DNA from: Microcoleus sp. FACHB-831
GTDB lineage: Bacteria; Cyanobacteriota; Cyanobacteriia; Cyanobacteriales; FACHB-T130
Assembly: GCF_014695585.1 (NCBI RefSeq)
Contig: NZ_JACJON010000025.1
Span: forward strand, 60,122-124,121
Length of the DNA: 64,000 nt
Direction of reading: 5' to 3'
Of this stretch, positions 44,645 to 53,110 are shown one piece after another. The translations under genes were made by a program, and so were the position numbers. The notes under the pieces are model-generated. The model worked only from the letters and a program-made list of their open reading frames with translations. It made no database searches and was not told the origin of the DNA. Each line of letters begins with the position of its first letter. The first letter of the stretch is position 1.

Positions 44645-45712
44645 ATGGATAAACAACAAGGAAGCTTACCAGAGTGGACGCATATCAGCTATGAAAAAAT
44701 ACCCGAAAACGACAATAGCTGGAATCTCACCCCCTCAGATTATCGCGCTTTCAAGAAAACTGACTGGGTGGTGACAGAAAAAATTCATGGAGCAAATTTT
44801 TGTATAACAACAGATGGCTCAGACGTTCGTTTTTCTAAAAGAAAAGAGTTCTTGCAGCCAGACGAAGACTTTTTTGGATATCACTCCATTCAACCTAAAT
44901 TAGCTAATCAAGTCAAAGAAATATTTACCCTTATCCAGGCTGAACGTCCTCGCACGTTCAAAGTTTCTGTATATGGTGAATTGTTTGGTGGAGAATATCC
45001 TCATCCTGATGTAGCTGCTGTTCCTAACGTCCAGGCTATCCAAACAGGCGTTTATTATTCACCTACAATCGAATTCTGTGCTTTTGATATTGCTTTTGAA
45101 GAAAATGGCAATCCTATCAAACGAGATTATATAGATTATGACAAAGCGCTAAAGCTATTTCAGCAAGTAGGTATGCTGCGTGCAGAACCATTATTTATCG
45201 GTAAATATGAACAAGCGATCGCGCAACCTATAGACTTTGATTCTACTATCCCCGCTTTGTTAGGATTACCGCAATTGCCATCTAGCAATAAAGCTGAAGG
45301 CGTTGTCATTAAACCTGTTAAATCCATCTACCTAGATACTCCAAAGGGAAGGATCAGACCGATTCTAAAGAGAAAAATAGCAGAGTTTGCCGAAGATAAC
45401 CGATTTCATCAAGCTACAAAATGGGATAACCAAAAAGCTTATAGTAATGAAGACTGGTTAACTCAAGCAATGCTGGCGCTTGTCACAGAAAATAGGTTGC
45501 TCAATGTCATCTCGAAAATAGGCCGAGTTTCTGCTAAAGACCAAAAAATGAGACAGTACCTTACAGAGTTATTGGTGAATGATGTATTAGAAACATTCAA
45601 TGAAGCTTATCAAAGCATTTTCAGCGCCTTACCAAGTGCAAGTCAACAAACTATGCTCCAACAACTAAAACAGGAGTCGCAAAATTTAGTTGACAATTAC
45701 TTTAAGAAATAA
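44645..45712 (+). CDS. RNA ligase, Rnl2 family
   Basis: A 355-residue ATP-dependent RNA ligase of the T4 Rnl2 type. Nucleotidyltransferase motifs: I with the adenylated Lys46 in EKIHGAN, III/IIIa around YGELFGGEYPHP and EFCAFDIAF, IV EGVVIKP, V RPILKRK. The C-terminal helical domain (about 245-355) is as in Rnl2. It seals 3'-OH/5'-PO4 nicks in duplexed RNA. No polynucleotide kinase or tRNA-repair partner is next to it. The ATG at 44645 follows GGAGA twelve bases upstream; the open frame continues upstream but overlaps the divergent gene. Confidence 0.9.
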   Translation: MDKQQGSLPEWTHISYEKIPENDNSWNLTPSDYRAFKKTDWVVTEKIHGANFCITTDGSDVRFSKRKEFLQPDEDFFGYHSIQPKLANQVKEIFTLIQAERPRTFKVSVYGELFGGEYPHPDVAAVPNVQAIQTGVYYSPTIEFCAFDIAFEENGNPIKRDYIDYDKALKLFQQVGMLRAEPLFIGKYEQAIAQPIDFDSTIPALLGLPQLPSSNKAEGVVIKPVKSIYLDTPKGRIRPILKRKIAEFAEDNRFHQATKWDNQKAYSNEDWLTQAMLALVTENRLLNVISKIGRVSAKDQKMRQYLTELLVNDVLETFNEAYQSIFSALPSASQQTMLQQLKQESQNLVDNYFKK

Positions 45713-45793
45713 ATAGCCCGCGTATATGCTTAGCCCAGGATTCTACCATTACCCACATATCCCTCAAACGATGACAAATATGACTTTTATGTG

Positions 45794-45856
45794 GAGGGGG
45801 TTTGGGGGACGCACCCGTCCCCCAACGGGGGTTTGGGGGAGACCCCCAAATCCTGG
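45794..45856. repeat. G/C-rich inverted and direct repeats
   Basis: GGGGGTTTGGGGGAC is followed by GTCCCCCAAC and again by GGGGGTTTGGGGGAGACCCC-type sequence, giving two alternating hairpins. It sits between the RNA ligase stop and the sugar dehydrogenase gene and may act as a terminator. It belongs to a class of dispersed cyanobacterial repeats. Confidence 0.6.
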
Positions 45857-45955
45857 TTTTTCTGGGTAAATGTAGGTAAAAACAAGGCTTCTAAAGTGCG
45901 GGGCAAAATCACAACGCGATCGCTACCCTGGAATTAGAGTTCCCTAATTCTTGCC

Positions 45956-47272
45956 ATGAAACCCCTGCAATTCTTACTGTTGCTTCTCCTAATTACCACA
46001 ACAGCAGCGTGTGACTCAACTCGCGCCTCAAGCGAAAATCAACCCGCCGACGCAGCAACTCAACCCAAACAACAGACTAAAAATGTAATAAAAACTCAGC
46101 CACTCACACCCCAACCCATCCGCATCAGCCTTAACAACCTACCCAAACCCTACGCCAGCGATAGCGCCTCCAAATCTCCTGACGTAGTATCCATTCCGCA
46201 AAACCCCACACTGCGAGTCCCCGCTGGCTTCACTGTCACCGTCTTTGCTGAAAATCTCAACAAACCCCGCTGGCTGGCTCTCACACCAGCGGGAGACGTG
46301 CTAGTTACCGAAACGCCCCAAAACCGCATCACGTTGCTCCGAGACACTAACGGCGATGGCGTCGCTGATGTCCGCAAAGCTTTCGCAACTTCCCAAAACG
46401 GGGTAAATATCCCCTTTGGCATGGCTTTTGCAGACGGCGCCTTCTTCGTTGCCAACACTGGCGAAGTCCTGCGTTTTCCCTACACCAAAGGCCAACAGCA
46501 AATAACTGGAAGTGGCAAAAAAATCGCTACCCTAACCCCCGGCGGCTACAACCAGCACTGGACGCGCAACGTCGTAGCCTCACCAGATGGGAAAAAGCTC
46601 TACGTCTCCATTGGCTCGCGCTCCAACGTCGATGAAGAACCGCTACCACGCGCCTCAGTCCAGGTAATGAATCCAGACGGTTCCAATCAGCAGACCTTTG
46701 CATACGGCTTGCGTAACCCAGTTGGACTCGACTTTCACCCCACAACGGGAGAACTGTACGCAACAGTCAACGAACGGGATGGAATCGGCGACGATTTAGT
46801 GCCAGATTATTTTACTCGCATCAAGCAGGGAGAATTTTACGGCTGGCCTTATGCATACTTGGCACCAAATCTCATCGAACCGCGTCAAACGAGCAATGGA
46901 AAGAGCAAACGTCCCGACTTGGTAGCGAAGACAAAGACGCCTGATGTCCTCTTCCAAGCGCACTCAGCGGCTCTGGGATTGCAGTTCTACGACGGCAAGA
47001 CATTTCCAGAAAAATATCGCAACGGTGCATTTGCAGCCTTTCGCGGCTCTTGGAACCGCAACCAAGGTACGGGTTACAAAGTAGTTTTTGTTCCCTTCAC
47101 TAACGGGCGTCCCCAAGGGTATTATGAAGACTTCCTCACTGGTTTTTTGCTCAACCCAGCGGGTCCAACGACTTGGGGGCGTCCGGTGGGTTTACTCGTC
47201 CTTCCTGACGGGAGTTTGCTGGTGACAGAAGAAGCCAATAACCGAATTTACCGCATTCAATATCGTGGTTAA
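45956..47272 (+). CDS. PQQ-type sugar (sorbosone) dehydrogenase lipoprotein
   Basis: A 438-residue predicted lipoprotein (lipobox TTAAC, Cys19) with a low-complexity linker (20-80) and a six-bladed beta-propeller of the soluble glucose/sorbosone dehydrogenase family. Signatures are RWLALTPAGDVLVTET, IPFGMAF, GGYNQHWTRNV, YVSIGSRSN, AYGLRNPVGLDFHPTTGELYATVNERD, GWPYAY and RPVGLLVLPDGSLLVTEEANNRIYRIQY. Enzymes of this family oxidise aldoses or sorbosone using PQQ. PQQ synthesis genes are not in this window and cyanobacteria often lack them, so the cofactor or even activity is uncertain. It is surface-anchored by its lipid. Confidence 0.88.
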   Translation: MKPLQFLLLLLLITTTAACDSTRASSENQPADAATQPKQQTKNVIKTQPLTPQPIRISLNNLPKPYASDSASKSPDVVSIPQNPTLRVPAGFTVTVFAENLNKPRWLALTPAGDVLVTETPQNRITLLRDTNGDGVADVRKAFATSQNGVNIPFGMAFADGAFFVANTGEVLRFPYTKGQQQITGSGKKIATLTPGGYNQHWTRNVVASPDGKKLYVSIGSRSNVDEEPLPRASVQVMNPDGSNQQTFAYGLRNPVGLDFHPTTGELYATVNERDGIGDDLVPDYFTRIKQGEFYGWPYAYLAPNLIEPRQTSNGKSKRPDLVAKTKTPDVLFQAHSAALGLQFYDGKTFPEKYRNGAFAAFRGSWNRNQGTGYKVVFVPFTNGRPQGYYEDFLTGFLLNPAGPTTWGRPVGLLVLPDGSLLVTEEANNRIYRIQYRG

Positions 47273-48653
47273 AAAATTCGTGGATATTAGAAGGTTAAGG
47301 AAAATTAGAACCGAGGCTCTGCCTCGATATTCTCGTTCCCAGGCTCCAGCCTGGGAACGAGTAGCCTGGAGGCTCTGCCTTCCTAGCGCCGAGAGTATCT
47401 TTCTTTGCCTCGTTCCGTGTGTGGCGATCGCAATGGGTTTTACTTCTTCAGCAACAGCGGCGAATCCCAAAGACGTTGAAAAGTTGCTGACAACAAAAGC
47501 CTGTCCCAAGTGCGACTTGAAGGATGCTCAACTGGCTGGTTCTCAACTTGAGGGTGCAAACCTCGAAGGTGCAAACCTTGAAGGTGCCGACCTCACCAGT
47601 GCTAACCTCACCCGCGCCAACCTTACAAGTGCCAACCTGACTGGCGTCAAGTTACTTGTTGCCAACTTGGAAAAAGCCACCTTGAAAGAGGCAAAATTGT
47701 TTGCAATACAGCGCCGTATTGACAACAAAAAGACTGAAAGCGTGCCCGCAGATTTGCGGGATGCCAACCTCAAAGGTGCCGATTTATTTGGCGCTAACTT
47801 AAATAGCGCTTTAATTAGCGGTGCCAATTTGAGAGAGGCGCAACTGCGTTATGCTCAGCTCACTTATGCAGATTTGGCAAAGGCTAAACTGACTAATGCT
47901 AACCTTAGTGGTGCTAATCTAACAGGGGCAATCCTGATAGAAGCTGAACTTAAGATAGCGAACTTGAACGGCGCAAACCTTAGTTCGGCAAGGCTCAATA
48001 GTGCCACGTTGGATAATGCCAAGCTAGTTAGTGCCAACTTGACCAGTGCAGATTTGAGTAAGGCTTATGTAGGCGCTGCTGATTTGAATGGTGCGATTCT
48101 AATCGGGGCAAAGCTTGTGGGGACAACACTGGCAGATACTAACCTGCAAAGTGCTGACTTAAGCGGTGCTGACCTGACTGACGCTATTTTAAAAGGGGCA
48201 GGTTTCAATCGTGCCAATCTCAGCGGTGCAAACCTGACGAGGGCTGACCTAACGAATGCCAAACTGTCGCTTGTCAACCTGAAGGGCGCTGACCTAACGG
48301 GTGCTAATCTGAATTTTGCTTACCTGCACACGGCCAATTTAGAGACGGCCAACCTCAGCGGTGTGGATTTGCGCGAGGCTCAGATGCGGGAAGCTAATTT
48401 AACGGGTACTACCTTGATAGGTGCTAACCTTTCAGGTGCTAATCTTATTAGTGCCAAATTGACTGGTGCTAACTTGACTTACACTAACTTCAGCACGGCT
48501 GACTTGAGGCTGGCTAATTTTGGTGGGGCTAACCTGAGTTATGCCAATTTGAATCAGGCAAATTTGGGTGAGGCAAATTTTGCTGATGCCAAACTTACTG
48601 GTGCCAACTTGAAGGAGGCCAAGCTGACTGGTGCAATTGGTCTGAATAGATAA
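47265..48653 (+). CDS. Exported pentapeptide-repeat protein
   Basis: Pentapeptide repeats A(D/N)LxX fill nearly all of residues 85-460, giving a right-handed quadrilateral beta-helix. Before them is a hydrophobic stretch (SIFLCLVPCVAIAMGFTSSATAA, described by position 43-65) like a signal peptide, then NPKDVEKLLTTKACPKCDL, a lead-in with a CxxC pair common in cyanobacterial exported pentapeptide proteins. The first 40 residues from the GTG at 47265 are encoded partly by a dispersed palindromic repeat, so the true start may be later (GTG 47424 or ATG 47433). It overlaps the dehydrogenase stop by eight bases. Function unknown. Confidence 0.85.
   Translation: MVKKFVDIRRLRKIRTEALPRYSRSQAPAWERVAWRLCLPSAESIFLCLVPCVAIAMGFTSSATAANPKDVEKLLTTKACPKCDLKDAQLAGSQLEGANLEGANLEGADLTSANLTRANLTSANLTGVKLLVANLEKATLKEAKLFAIQRRIDNKKTESVPADLRDANLKGADLFGANLNSALISGANLREAQLRYAQLTYADLAKAKLTNANLSGANLTGAILIEAELKIANLNGANLSSARLNSATLDNAKLVSANLTSADLSKAYVGAADLNGAILIGAKLVGTTLADTNLQSADLSGADLTDAILKGAGFNRANLSGANLTRADLTNAKLSLVNLKGADLTGANLNFAYLHTANLETANLSGVDLREAQMREANLTGTTLIGANLSGANLISAKLTGANLTYTNFSTADLRLANFGGANLSYANLNQANLGEANFADAKLTGANLKEAKLTGAIGLNR
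47312..47385. repeat. Dispersed palindromic repeat in the 5' end of the pentapeptide gene
   Basis: A perfect 14-bp stem CTCGTTCCCAGGCT (47332-47345) / AGCCTGGGAACGAG (47348-47361) is flanked by GAGGCTCTGCCT copies at 47313-47324 and 47369-47380. It is a well-known type of interspersed cyanobacterial repeat and is read in frame in the longer version of the pentapeptide protein. Confidence 0.75.
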
Positions 48654-48688
48654 TCTATTCGCATCCCTACAAATCTTCTGGCAAGGGG

Positions 48689-48751
48689 GCTGATAAAAAT
48701 TATTCCGAGTTCAAAGAACCCGGTTTATCAGCAAAACCTCTTTTTTGAACT
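48689..48751 (+). terminator. Terminator or attenuator with two exclusive stems upstream of pyk
   Basis: GCTGATAAA (48689-48697) pairs with TTTATCAGC (48724-48732), followed by a T run at 48741-48746. The loop contains AGTTCAAAGAA (48708-48718), which can instead pair with TTTTTTGAACT (48741-48751). The structure lies 35 bases after the pentapeptide stop and 140 bases before pyk. Confidence 0.5.
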
Positions 48752-48891
48752 GAGTACCCACGCCAAGAGCCTGGTTTTTGTAAGTTGGGTTGCGTAATTC
48801 GTGAGAGTGATAGACCTGCCAAATGTGATACTATCCCTCTGACCTTGTTGTTATCAGCCGTCTTCATCTGCCCACCACTGGATTTTCTTCA

Positions 48892-50646
48892 ATGCAACTG
48901 CGAAATTCCCTGCGCCGGACAAAGATTGTAGCTACGATTGGCCCCGCTACCAGTAGCCCAGAAGTTCTCCGTGAATTGATTGAAGCGGGTGCGACAACTC
49001 TGCGCCTCAATTTTTCTCACGGAACCCATGATGACCATCAGCGTAGTATTCGCCTAATTCGGCAAACAGCTTTTGAACTGAATCAGCCAGTGGGCATTTT
49101 GCAAGATTTGCAAGGCCCAAAAATTCGGCTGGGAAAGTTTGAGAATGGTTCTATAGTGGTGAATAAGGGCGATCGCTTCACTTTAACCAGCCACCAAGTC
49201 CCCGGCTGTCAAGAAATTAGTTCTGTCACTTACGATCCTCTGGCTGATGAAGTCCCTCCTGGAGCCACTATTCTCCTCGACGATGGCAAAGTGGAAATGA
49301 TTGTCGAGGAAGTTGACCGAGTTTCAAGAGAATTGCGCTGTCGCGTTGTTGTGGGCGGGCCACTTTCTAATAACAAAGGCGTTAATTTCCCCGGCGTCTA
49401 CCTCTCCATCAAGGCGCTAACTGACAAAGACCGCAAAGACTTGATGTTTGGTCTTGACCAAGGCGTTGACTGGGTGGCTCTTAGTTTCGTTCGCAACCCC
49501 CAGGATATGCTGGAAATTAAAGAGCTAATTGCTAATGCTGGCAAGCAAGTCCCGGTAATTGCCAAGATTGAAAAGCACGAAGCCATCGAACAAATGGAGG
49601 CAATCCTCAGCCTGTGCGATGGTGTCATGGTGGCGCGTGGTGACTTGGGTGTTGAATTGCCAGCAGAGGATGTTCCCATCCTACAAAAGCGGCTTATCGC
49701 TACGGCTAACCGTCTGGGCATTCCAATCATCACGGCAACTCAGATGTTGGACAGCATGGTGAGCAATCCCCGACCAACTAGAGCCGAAATTTCTGATGTT
49801 GCCAATGCCATTCTCGATGGTACGGATGCGGTGATGCTCTCTAATGAAACAGCGGTGGGCAAATACCCAGTCGAAGCTGTGGCGACGATGGCGCGAATCG
49901 CTGTGCGGATTGAGAAAGAAAAAGCGATGCGTCAGATGGAAGACACCAAACGGTCTATCCCTAATGCGATTAGTCAGGCGGTTGGGCAAATTGCCGAGCA
50001 GCTACAGGCAGCGGCAATTATGTCTTTAACGAAAAGTGGTGCAACTGCCCGTAACGTGTCCAAGTTTCGCCCAAAAACGCCTATTTTGGCAGTAACACCT
50101 CATGTGGACGTGGCACGGCAGCTACAGATGGTGTGGGGAGTGAAGCCGTTGTTGGTGTTGGATTTGCCCTCAACTGGTCAAACTTCCCAGGCGGCAATTA
50201 ATGTGGCGCTGGAGAATCAGTTGCTGTGCGAAGGGGATTTGGTGGTATTGACTGCTGGTACTCTCCAAGGCGTTTCTGGCTCAACTGACCTGATTAAGGT
50301 CGAGGTGGTGACAGCGATTCTGGGTAAGGGGATTGGCATTGGTCAGGGTTCGGTAAGCGGTCTAGCGCGGGTTGCTCGCAACGCCAGAGATGTAGGGAAC
50401 TTCAATCATGGAGAGATTCTGGTAGCTTCCTCTACCAGCGCCGAGTTTGTGGAGGTAATTCGCAAGGCTGCTGGAATTATTACCGAAGAAGAGAGTTTGA
50501 CGAGTCACGCGGCGGTGATTGGTTTGCGTCTGGGTGTCCCTGTGATTGTCGGGGTGAAGGATGCAACTAAGGTAATTCGGGATGGGGCAATTTTGACGTT
50601 AGATACTCAGCGGGGTTTGATTTTCTCGGGTGCGCTGGGAGGTTAA
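48892..50646 (+). CDS. pyk: Pyruvate kinase
   Basis: A 584-residue glycolytic enzyme converting phosphoenolpyruvate and ADP to pyruvate and ATP. Seen: RRTKIVATIGPATSS at the start, LRLNFSHG (active-site Arg/Asn/Ser), QDLQGPKIRLG, the catalytic IAKIEKHEA lysine segment, GVMVARGDLGVELP, ITATQMLDSM and NPRPTRAEISDVANAILDGTDAVML. An extra C-terminal domain of about 100 residues (GEILVASSTSAEFVEVIRKAAGIITEEESLTSHAAVI) is related to the PEP-synthase phosphohistidine domain and is typical of cyanobacterial and Bacillus enzymes. Followed by a clear terminator. Confidence 0.97.
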   Translation: MQLRNSLRRTKIVATIGPATSSPEVLRELIEAGATTLRLNFSHGTHDDHQRSIRLIRQTAFELNQPVGILQDLQGPKIRLGKFENGSIVVNKGDRFTLTSHQVPGCQEISSVTYDPLADEVPPGATILLDDGKVEMIVEEVDRVSRELRCRVVVGGPLSNNKGVNFPGVYLSIKALTDKDRKDLMFGLDQGVDWVALSFVRNPQDMLEIKELIANAGKQVPVIAKIEKHEAIEQMEAILSLCDGVMVARGDLGVELPAEDVPILQKRLIATANRLGIPIITATQMLDSMVSNPRPTRAEISDVANAILDGTDAVMLSNETAVGKYPVEAVATMARIAVRIEKEKAMRQMEDTKRSIPNAISQAVGQIAEQLQAAAIMSLTKSGATARNVSKFRPKTPILAVTPHVDVARQLQMVWGVKPLLVLDLPSTGQTSQAAINVALENQLLCEGDLVVLTAGTLQGVSGSTDLIKVEVVTAILGKGIGIGQGSVSGLARVARNARDVGNFNHGEILVASSTSAEFVEVIRKAAGIITEEESLTSHAAVIGLRLGVPVIVGVKDATKVIRDGAILTLDTQRGLIFSGALGG

Positions 50647-50720
50647 AGTTTTGAGTTTTGGAGAGGCGCGATGAATCGCGTCTGAGTTTTGAGTTCAGGA
50701 CTTAAGCCTCTATCCCCCAA

Positions 50721-50744
50721 CCCCCCTTAAAAAGGGGGGCTTTT
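50721..50744 (+). terminator. Intrinsic terminator after pyk
   Basis: CCCCCCTT (50721-50728) pairs with AAGGGGGG (50732-50739) over a three-base loop, followed by CTTTT. It lies 75 bases downstream of the pyruvate kinase stop. The sequence is also of a frequently dispersed type. Confidence 0.75.
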
Positions 50745-50874
50745 ATAAAAGGTAAGATTTCAGTTAGTAGGCAATGCCCGCCTTACAGTTGGCAATCCAA
50801 AATCTAAAATTTAGTAAGAGCGCTATCTCTAATTTTTGGGCAAGATAGATAGAGACTATTTGCGCTGTACCATT

Positions 50875-52167
50875 ATGAGCAACTTCCCAGATTTCTCCCC
50901 TCATGGCTATGAAGTTGAAAGCGAACTAGGTAACAATCGCTCTGGGGGTCGCGTGACCTACCTAGCAACATCTGCCAGGGATAAACAAAAAGTTGTAATT
51001 AAGCAGTTTCAGTTTGCTCAGTCGGGGGCTAGCTGGTCTGAGTATGATGCTTATGAGCGAGAAATTCAAGTGCTGCGATCGCTCCATCACCCCAGTATTC
51101 CTCAATACCTCGATTCCTTCCAAACGAATGCTGGTTTCTGCATGGTGCAGGAATACAAACCCGCACCCTCATTGAGAGAAACAACTCGCTTAACTCCTAA
51201 TGAAGTTAAACAATTAGCAATATCAATTTTAGATATTTTAGTCTATCTGCAAAGTCAGATTACGCCAGTTATCCACCGCGATATTAAACCAGAAAATATC
51301 CTCGTGGCGCGTCAACAGCCAATGCAAGTTTACCTAGTCGATTTCGGCTTTGCCCGCATGGGAGGCGGCGAGGTTGCTGTTAGTAGCGTCGTCAAAGGTA
51401 CGTTAGGGTTTATGCCTCCAGAGCAGATGTTTAACCGCCAGCTAACGCAAGCCTCTGACCTTTATAGTTTAGGCGCAACGCTGATATGTTTGCTAACTGG
51501 TACGCCATCAGCAGAAATAGGTAACTTAGTCGATAGTAATTGTCGTATTAACTTCAAGTCGCTAGTATCCCAACTGAATCCGCGCTTTATTGAGTGGCTG
51601 CAAAAAATGGTTGCACCAAACCTAAAAGACCGTTATTCTAATGCAGCAGAAGCCTTGAAAGCACTCAATCAGATTGATATTTATGCGACGATACCTAAAC
51701 GCTGGATTCCAGTTAGTGCCGCACTTGCTACCACCATTGGTTTAGTGGGATTGGGTGCTGGTTTAATGCTTAGAGATGAGGTAGGAAATATAAGCGAACC
51801 AGCTAGTAATACAGCCCAATCAACATTAGAACCAGGTTATAAGGTCAGATTTACAACCGAGTTAAATAACAAATACAAACCGACTAAAAATCTCCCAGAA
51901 ATCTCAATGGCTCAAAAGCGCGTCTATTTTTATGTGGGCTTCGATTTGTTGCCCGATAAAGAATATGACGCCTCGTGTCAAATAATCGATGGGGTAGGAG
52001 ATATTGTCTATGCAGGTCACTCGACTCTTGTAGCAGAAGGAAATAGTTTGGAAACTTGGTGTTCTCATGATTTTAAGACACAAGTTGATAAGCCTGGTCA
52101 GTGGATATTTGAATATTATTTGGATGGGCAAAAAGTGGTAAACAGTAATCTTACGGTCTCACCATAA
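50875..52167 (+). CDS. Membrane-anchored Ser/Thr protein kinase, first of three related
   Basis: A 430-residue bacterial eukaryote-type kinase. Catalytic residues: glycine loop LGNNRSGGRVTYLA, Lys43 (VVIKQF), Glu62, HRDIKPEN (Asp136), DFG (156-158) and the LGFMPPEQ activation end. After the kinase domain (to about 275) comes one transmembrane helix (about 285-305) and a 125-residue outer domain with KRVYFYVGFDLLPDKEYDASCQIID and LVAEGNSLETWCSHDFKT, a beta-rich fold probably stabilised by a disulphide. Start is the ATG at 50875, as in the two paralogues at 53111 and 55027, which share MSNFPD(F/L). Substrate and ligand are unknown. Confidence 0.92.
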   Translation: MSNFPDFSPHGYEVESELGNNRSGGRVTYLATSARDKQKVVIKQFQFAQSGASWSEYDAYEREIQVLRSLHHPSIPQYLDSFQTNAGFCMVQEYKPAPSLRETTRLTPNEVKQLAISILDILVYLQSQITPVIHRDIKPENILVARQQPMQVYLVDFGFARMGGGEVAVSSVVKGTLGFMPPEQMFNRQLTQASDLYSLGATLICLLTGTPSAEIGNLVDSNCRINFKSLVSQLNPRFIEWLQKMVAPNLKDRYSNAAEALKALNQIDIYATIPKRWIPVSAALATTIGLVGLGAGLMLRDEVGNISEPASNTAQSTLEPGYKVRFTTELNNKYKPTKNLPEISMAQKRVYFYVGFDLLPDKEYDASCQIIDGVGDIVYAGHSTLVAEGNSLETWCSHDFKTQVDKPGQWIFEYYLDGQKVVNSNLTVSP

Positions 52168-52217
52168 TTATTAACACTGCACCTTTATATGGCGTTGATG
52201 TTCAAGAATTAAATAAT

Positions 52218-52787
52218 CTATCTCAATTTACGGGAACCTTTTAGACAGTTAGACTGAACTTGACCAAATTTATCTTGGGTAAAAATTGGCATTGCTGGCG
52301 GTATGCGGGAGGGGGATTCGGTTTCGCAAATCACTGCAACTGGATTTTTTTCACCCTTTAATTTAGTTACAAATACCGCGCTAGTATAGCTTTTCATGGC
52401 AGGATTAATAGCTTGAGCGGTAATCATCACGCTTTTGTTTAAGGTTAAGGGTTCTGAAAAAACTTTTCCATTTCTACTCTGGAATGGCCCCGTAATAGGT
52501 GGCGGCGAAATCCGGTAGCGATAAGTTTCTGTATCTGTTTTAATGGCTAAACCCAACTTTTCAATAGAATCAGCAAAAGTATCTTGCTCTAAAAAGTAGG
52601 CTTGTTGGGCACGAGTAATTGAGGCAATATCAGTTAACGCTTGCGGTTGCAGTGCCCTTCTGGGGGAAAATTTTGTTTGAGCGATCGCAACTATACCCAA
52701 AGTCAAAAAAACGATAACGATCCAACTTATAAAACCTAAACCCCCCAATTTATTAAATTTATAATTAACTTTGTGTGGGTGTGTCAT
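52218..52787 (-). CDS. Type IV pilin-like protein (G/H family), diverged N-terminus
   Basis: A 189-residue protein with an N-terminal hydrophobic helix (about 15-38) after a Gly-Phe that resembles a prepilin cleavage site (GGLG|FISWIVIVF). The soluble part has the pilin G/H signature ITRAQQAYFLEQDTFADSIEKLGLAIKTDTETYRYRI. The glutamate normally at position 5 of the mature pilin is replaced by Ile, and the usual FTLIE is lost, so it may not assemble like a true pilin. Two Cys (ICET and SNCLK) could form a disulphide loop. It lies antisense between two kinase genes; ATG 52787 is used. Confidence 0.8.
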   Translation of the reverse strand: MTHPHKVNYKFNKLGGLGFISWIVIVFLTLGIVAIAQTKFSPRRALQPQALTDIASITRAQQAYFLEQDTFADSIEKLGLAIKTDTETYRYRISPPPITGPFQSRNGKVFSEPLTLNKSVMITAQAINPAMKSYTSAVFVTKLKGEKNPVAVICETESPSRIPPAMPIFTQDKFGQVQSNCLKGSRKLR

Positions 52788-53110
52788 AAGTGCAACTATT
52801 TACTCGTGAAGTTTCCGGCTAGATGTAGCTTACCCATTTTGTCTTTACAATCTTTCAAGTTCAAAACAGAAATCCCGTCGAGACGCGGTGAATCAACCTC
52901 TCTAAAAGATGAACTAGGATAAAGGAGCAACGGATGCGATCGCGCGGGCTATACTGCGATCGCGAGGGTAGGCGAAGCGGGCATAGCCTCCTATGCTTCA
53001 CAATTTGTAAAACAAAGATGCCTCCCAAAAGCTAATGTTCCAGTTTGCTGAACGATCCACCACGTTGCTAGTTGTCTAGAATAGTTGCACCTGCTTTCCT
53101 CCTCACACAC
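52788..53110. other. Intergenic region between pilin-like and kinase genes
   Basis: These 323 bases, between divergent genes, contain two HIP1 sites near 52938-52965 and the palindromic AGGCGAAGCGGGCATAGCCT stretch near 52970-52990. I see no gene or RNA. Promoters in both directions are expected. Confidence 0.45.
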
